Below are positions 61,367 to 64,000 of a stretch of DNA of 64,000 nt, one piece after another. Made by a program: the position numbers and the translations under genes. A model generated the notes under the pieces. The model was given only the letters and a program-made list of their open reading frames with translations. It made no database searches and was not told the origin of the DNA. The stretch comes from Orenia metallireducens (GTDB lineage: Bacteria; Bacillota; Halanaerobiia; Halobacteroidales; Halobacteroidaceae). Within the stretch, counting starts at the first letter, position 1. Each line of letters begins with the position of its first letter. The DNA lies in assembly GCF_001693735.1 (NCBI RefSeq), contig NZ_LWDV01000007.1, positions 58,806 to 122,805 on the forward strand, given 5' to 3'.

Positions 61367-62386
61367 CTATGCATATACAAAAAAATCTTTTAAGTCTTTA
61401 TATTTAAGATTTTCTAAAAAATTAGCAATTTTTAATCTTGCTGGTTGAGCACATACTATTACTTTAATATTCTTATTGCTCTCTTTTAATATATCTGGAG
61501 AAAATATTCTCATATCATATAAAATATTACCCTGTTTTTCTGGTATTCCATCTATAAATCCACTCACTTCATAGCCCTTTTCTTTTAATTTCTCAAAGAC
61601 AAGTTTACCAAGATTACCTGTTCCCCATATGTACAATGAATCACTATTCTTTAAAAATTTATCTAATTCATTTTTCTTCATATGATAAATAAGATCAATA
61701 TACTCTTTTTGATGAGCCATAGTGGCTGTAATCGAGCTAGCTCTTACCCTAAATTTAACTAATTTTTCTTCTATAGTATCTATTTTATGACCCAACTTAT
61801 TTAATTCATAAAATAGTTTATAATCTTCACCTAATCTAATATCACCATATCCTATCTTCTTTATAACACTTGATCTAACCATAATTGAATTATGGGGAAT
61901 ACAACACCACCAATACAACATTTTACTAATTTGTTCTGGAGTTTTTACTTGATTTAATTGCTCTTCCTTTATATTCTTCATACTTAAATATCTTGCAGTA
62001 TTTTTTACTTCTTCATCATGAGGGAAATATTCAATTAGAGTCTTTACCATATCTATATCAAGGTGATTGTCCAAAAAATTTTTTTGCTTTATAAATCTTG
62101 TAGGATGATTAATATCATCAGAATCTGCTTTAGCTATATATATTCCAGAAGTTTTGGCTAAACCAAATTTTAATGCTGCACCTACTCCCACATTTTTGTC
62201 TAAAGTATATAGCTTTATTCTATTATCAATAAAACTTTGGATAATTTCAACAGTATTATCTGTTGAACAATCATCAATAATTATAAATTCAAAATCACTA
62301 AAAGTTTGGTTAAGTACACTCTTAATAGATTCCTCAATAAATTCTTCTCCATTATAAACTGACATTAATACACTTATTTCTGGCAT
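61367..62386 (-). CDS. GT2 glycosyltransferase with C-terminal Rossmann-like domain, copy 2
   Basis: A 339-residue transferase. The N-terminal GT-A domain has VLMSVYNGEEFIEESI and the donor motif ADSDD (87-91). A C-terminal domain (about residues 235-339) starts SLYIWGTGNLGKLVFEKLK, a nucleotide-binding Gly-rich pattern seen in sugar-modifying proteins and in the neighbour gene. The paralogue upstream has the same layout, so the pair arose by duplication. The acceptor is probably a surface sugar or flagellin. Confidence 0.9.
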   Translation of the reverse strand: MPEISVLMSVYNGEEFIEESIKSVLNQTFSDFEFIIIDDCSTDNTVEIIQSFIDNRIKLYTLDKNVGVGAALKFGLAKTSGIYIAKADSDDINHPTRFIKQKNFLDNHLDIDMVKTLIEYFPHDEEVKNTARYLSMKNIKEEQLNQVKTPEQISKMLYWWCCIPHNSIMVRSSVIKKIGYGDIRLGEDYKLFYELNKLGHKIDTIEEKLVKFRVRASSITATMAHQKEYIDLIYHMKKNELDKFLKNSDSLYIWGTGNLGKLVFEKLKEKGYEVSGFIDGIPEKQGNILYDMRIFSPDILKESNKNIKVIVCAQPARLKIANFLENLKYKDLKDFFVYA

Positions 62387-62403
62387 TGTTACCTCCTTTT
62401 TTA

Positions 62404-63423
62404 CTAACTGTACACAAGAAAATCTTGCAAATGCTTATATCCCTTTCCTCGCAAATATTTAACTATTTCAAACTTTCCTGGTTGAGATGCTATAATAATT
62501 TTAATATTTTTAATACCTTTTCTATTAATAATTTCTGGACCATATATTTCTTTTCTCTCAATTCTTTTTTTAGCCTTTTCTTTATTATTATCAATAAAGC
62601 CTTTAATATTTAAGTTGTTAGCAGTTAATACATAAAATAAATTTTTTCCCATACTTCCTGCTCCCCATATATATACCTGATTGTTCTCTTTAAATAAATT
62701 ATTAATCTCTTCTTGTTTTATTGAAAACAATGATTGTTTATAATAATAATCTTTATTTTTAGCTGTTATAGATGTCTTTGATATTCTCATTTTTGCTAGA
62801 ACCTTATTTATTTTAGCCATCTTATATCCTAATTTATTCAATTGATAAAACAAATTATAATCTGTTCCCATAGGAATATCTATATAACCAATTTTATTTA
62901 TTACATTTGTTCTTATCATCATAATGGTATGGTTCATACAACAGTACCAATAAATCTTTTCTCTAATATCTTTAGGATTAATAATCTTATTTTTATTTAC
63001 TTCTATTAATGATTTAAAAGATTTATATCTTGATGATTCTTCCACCTCTTTATTATGAGGAAAATATTCTATTAACCCTCCAACAACTGCAATATCATCA
63101 TTCTCATCTAAAAATTTTTTTTGTTCTTCTAATCTTGTCGAAATAAAAATGTCATCAGAATCTGCTTTTGCTACATATTTCCCTCTAACTTTTGATAAAC
63201 CAAAATTTAATGCTGATCCAACACCCTGATTTTTTTCAAAATTAAACAACCTAATTCTATTATCATCATAACTTTCAATAATTTCTTGTGTTCTATCAGT
63301 AGAACCATCATTTACAATTATAAATTCAAAATCTTTATAAGTTTGATTTAAGATGCTATTTATTGATTCATTAATAAATTCTTCCCCATTATAAACTGAC
63401 ATTAATACACTTATTTCTGGCAT
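62404..63423 (-). CDS. GT2 glycosyltransferase with C-terminal Rossmann-like domain, copy 1
   Basis: A 339-residue paralogue of the gene at 61367, with VLMSVYNGEEFINESI, the donor motif ADSDD and the C-terminal VYIWGAGSMGKNLFYV domain. The same exact length shows a tandem duplication with later divergence. It is the first gene of the cluster in this window, 17 bases before copy 2. The ATG follows AGAGGTGAC. Confidence 0.9.
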   Translation of the reverse strand: MPEISVLMSVYNGEEFINESINSILNQTYKDFEFIIVNDGSTDRTQEIIESYDDNRIRLFNFEKNQGVGSALNFGLSKVRGKYVAKADSDDIFISTRLEEQKKFLDENDDIAVVGGLIEYFPHNKEVEESSRYKSFKSLIEVNKNKIINPKDIREKIYWYCCMNHTIMMIRTNVINKIGYIDIPMGTDYNLFYQLNKLGYKMAKINKVLAKMRISKTSITAKNKDYYYKQSLFSIKQEEINNLFKENNQVYIWGAGSMGKNLFYVLTANNLNIKGFIDNNKEKAKKRIERKEIYGPEIINRKGIKNIKIIIASQPGKFEIVKYLRGKGYKHLQDFLVYS

Positions 63424-63755
63424 TTAGTCACCTCTATTAATATTATTTTATAAAAATTTTTATAAAGAGTACTATAAATCTATATTACACAAATATTTAC
63501 ACGATAAAACAATTTCTTCTAATATATTTATTATATAACTACTAAATAATTTAAGTAGAATACACCCTGCAACAAAAGTAACATTACAAATTAAACCATC
63601 TATAATGAATAAATTTGTTCCCTGATTTTACATATCATCTATATTATTCATTTCTTAATTTTGAATATAATTTTTTATAGTTTCCTAATTTAAAGTTCTA
63701 ACTTTACATAAAAATATTCTCTTATCTAAAAATATTAAAGATATGCCATTTTCAA
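63424..63755. other. upstream region of the glycosylation cluster
   Basis: About 330 AT-rich bases between the first GT2 gene and the insertion sequence end. No ORF is present. It should hold the cluster promoter if transcription does not start inside the insertion sequence. Nothing else is visible. Confidence 0.35.
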
Positions 63756-63756
63756 T

Positions 63757-64000
63757 TTGGACCTATGTCAATATCTTGGACACAAAAAGTTGAACAAATT
63801 AACTAGCTATTTTTAATTGTTCTTCATATTCATGTGGAGTTAAATAATTAATACTCCCATGGATTCTAGTTATGTTATACCATGATTCAATAAAATTAAA
63901 AATAGCTAAACTTGCTTTTTTAAAAGATTTATATGTCTTATGATTAACTTCTTCTTTCTTCAAGATTGAATGGAAAGACTCTATACATGCGTTATCATAA
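63757..64000 (-). mobile_element. IS3-family insertion sequence, 3' end only
   Basis: The element runs off the right edge. Its end, just beyond the transposase stop, reads tttggacctatgtcaatatc then ttggaca, a plausible terminal inverted repeat. The left boundary near 63757 is approximate because the second end is outside the window. Confidence 0.65.
63799..64000 (-). CDS. IS3-family transposase, C-terminal part (OrfB, partial)
   Basis: The window holds the last 66 codons. The frame reads YDNACIESFHSILKKEEVNH, with the Glu of the DDE triad (IESFHSILK), and then WYNITRIHGSINYLTPHEYE. This is the characteristic end of IS3-family OrfB integrase domains. The stop is at 63799-63801. The transposase start lies outside the window. 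Confidence 0.85.
   Translation of the reverse strand, partial: YDNACIESFHSILKKEEVNHKTYKSFKKASLAIFNFIESWYNITRIHGSINYLTPHEYEEQLKIAS

Overview
The window is AT-rich, low-GC DNA. Almost every gene lies on the minus strand, and most have strong AGGAGG-type ribosome binding sites. Spore genes (ytaF, a gerA-type germination receptor operon), flagellar genes, an S-layer-homology envelope protein and an anaerobe-style set of sensors point to an endospore-forming, motile Firmicute. The gene content and S-layer-homology envelope protein fit the Halanaerobiales/Halobacteroidaceae (an Orenia-like halophile). That placement is inference from gene content, not a database result.

Layout. 1-12.2 kb is a housekeeping block: the first codons of an oligopeptide ABC permease, a lytic transglycosylase, coaE, ytaF, an ABC-F ATPase, mutM, a YbgC-like thioesterase, a zinc-ribbon protein, the tldE/tldD protease pair and polA. 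12.8-20.1 kb holds a secreted S-layer-homology protein, a four-gene germination receptor operon behind a sigma-G-like promoter, and a chemoreceptor with an apparent N-terminal frameshift. At 20.17 kb a tRNA-Leu(CAA) gene is the target of a 7.8-kb integrative element (20187-28054, 83-bp direct repeats). The element carries a tyrosine integrase, an excisionase-like HTH protein, a replication initiator-like protein with phased iteron-like repeats, and a run of small unrecognised genes. Directly beyond it lies a type I restriction-modification island (hsdR, hsdS, hsdM) with a DUF559 nuclease gene flanked by GC-rich palindromic repeats. The far end of that island carries a second, degenerate copy of the sequence that follows the tRNA, so it looks like a second insertion at the same site.

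35.7-49.7 kb contains a class V aminotransferase, a cluster of three broken genes, and a partner-switching set (response regulator/PP2C phosphatase, anti-sigma-type kinase, STAS protein) that includes a glycogen debranching enzyme. It continues with a triple-PAS histidine kinase, an AIM24-like protein, a decayed ankyrin gene, a nucleotidyltransferase, a self-controlled TrmB regulator, a PHP phosphatase and YjbQ. 49.98-50.26 kb encodes a structured standalone RNA with its own -10 box and terminator.

50.3-63.4 kb is a flagellar and glycosylation block: flaG, an FlgN-like chaperone, two fliS copies, then a nonulosonic-acid (pseudaminic/legionaminic-type) cluster. The cluster has a formyltransferase, a DUF4910 protein, pseG, a cytidylyltransferase and a pseI/neuB synthase, joined by a HAD phosphatase, an ATP-grasp ligase, a phosphodiesterase-like protein, a sugar nucleotidyltransferase and two tandem GT2 glycosyltransferases. 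The right edge is the end of an IS3-family insertion sequence.

A family of palindromic repeats built on CCTCTCC/GGAGAGG occurs at 9.4, 12.4, 31.7, 32.2-32.6 and 44.9 kb, always between genes. The best candidates for something undescribed are the DUF559 nuclease with its flanking repeats, the structured RNA at 50.1 kb, and the Rep/iteron integrative element with its unknown cargo.
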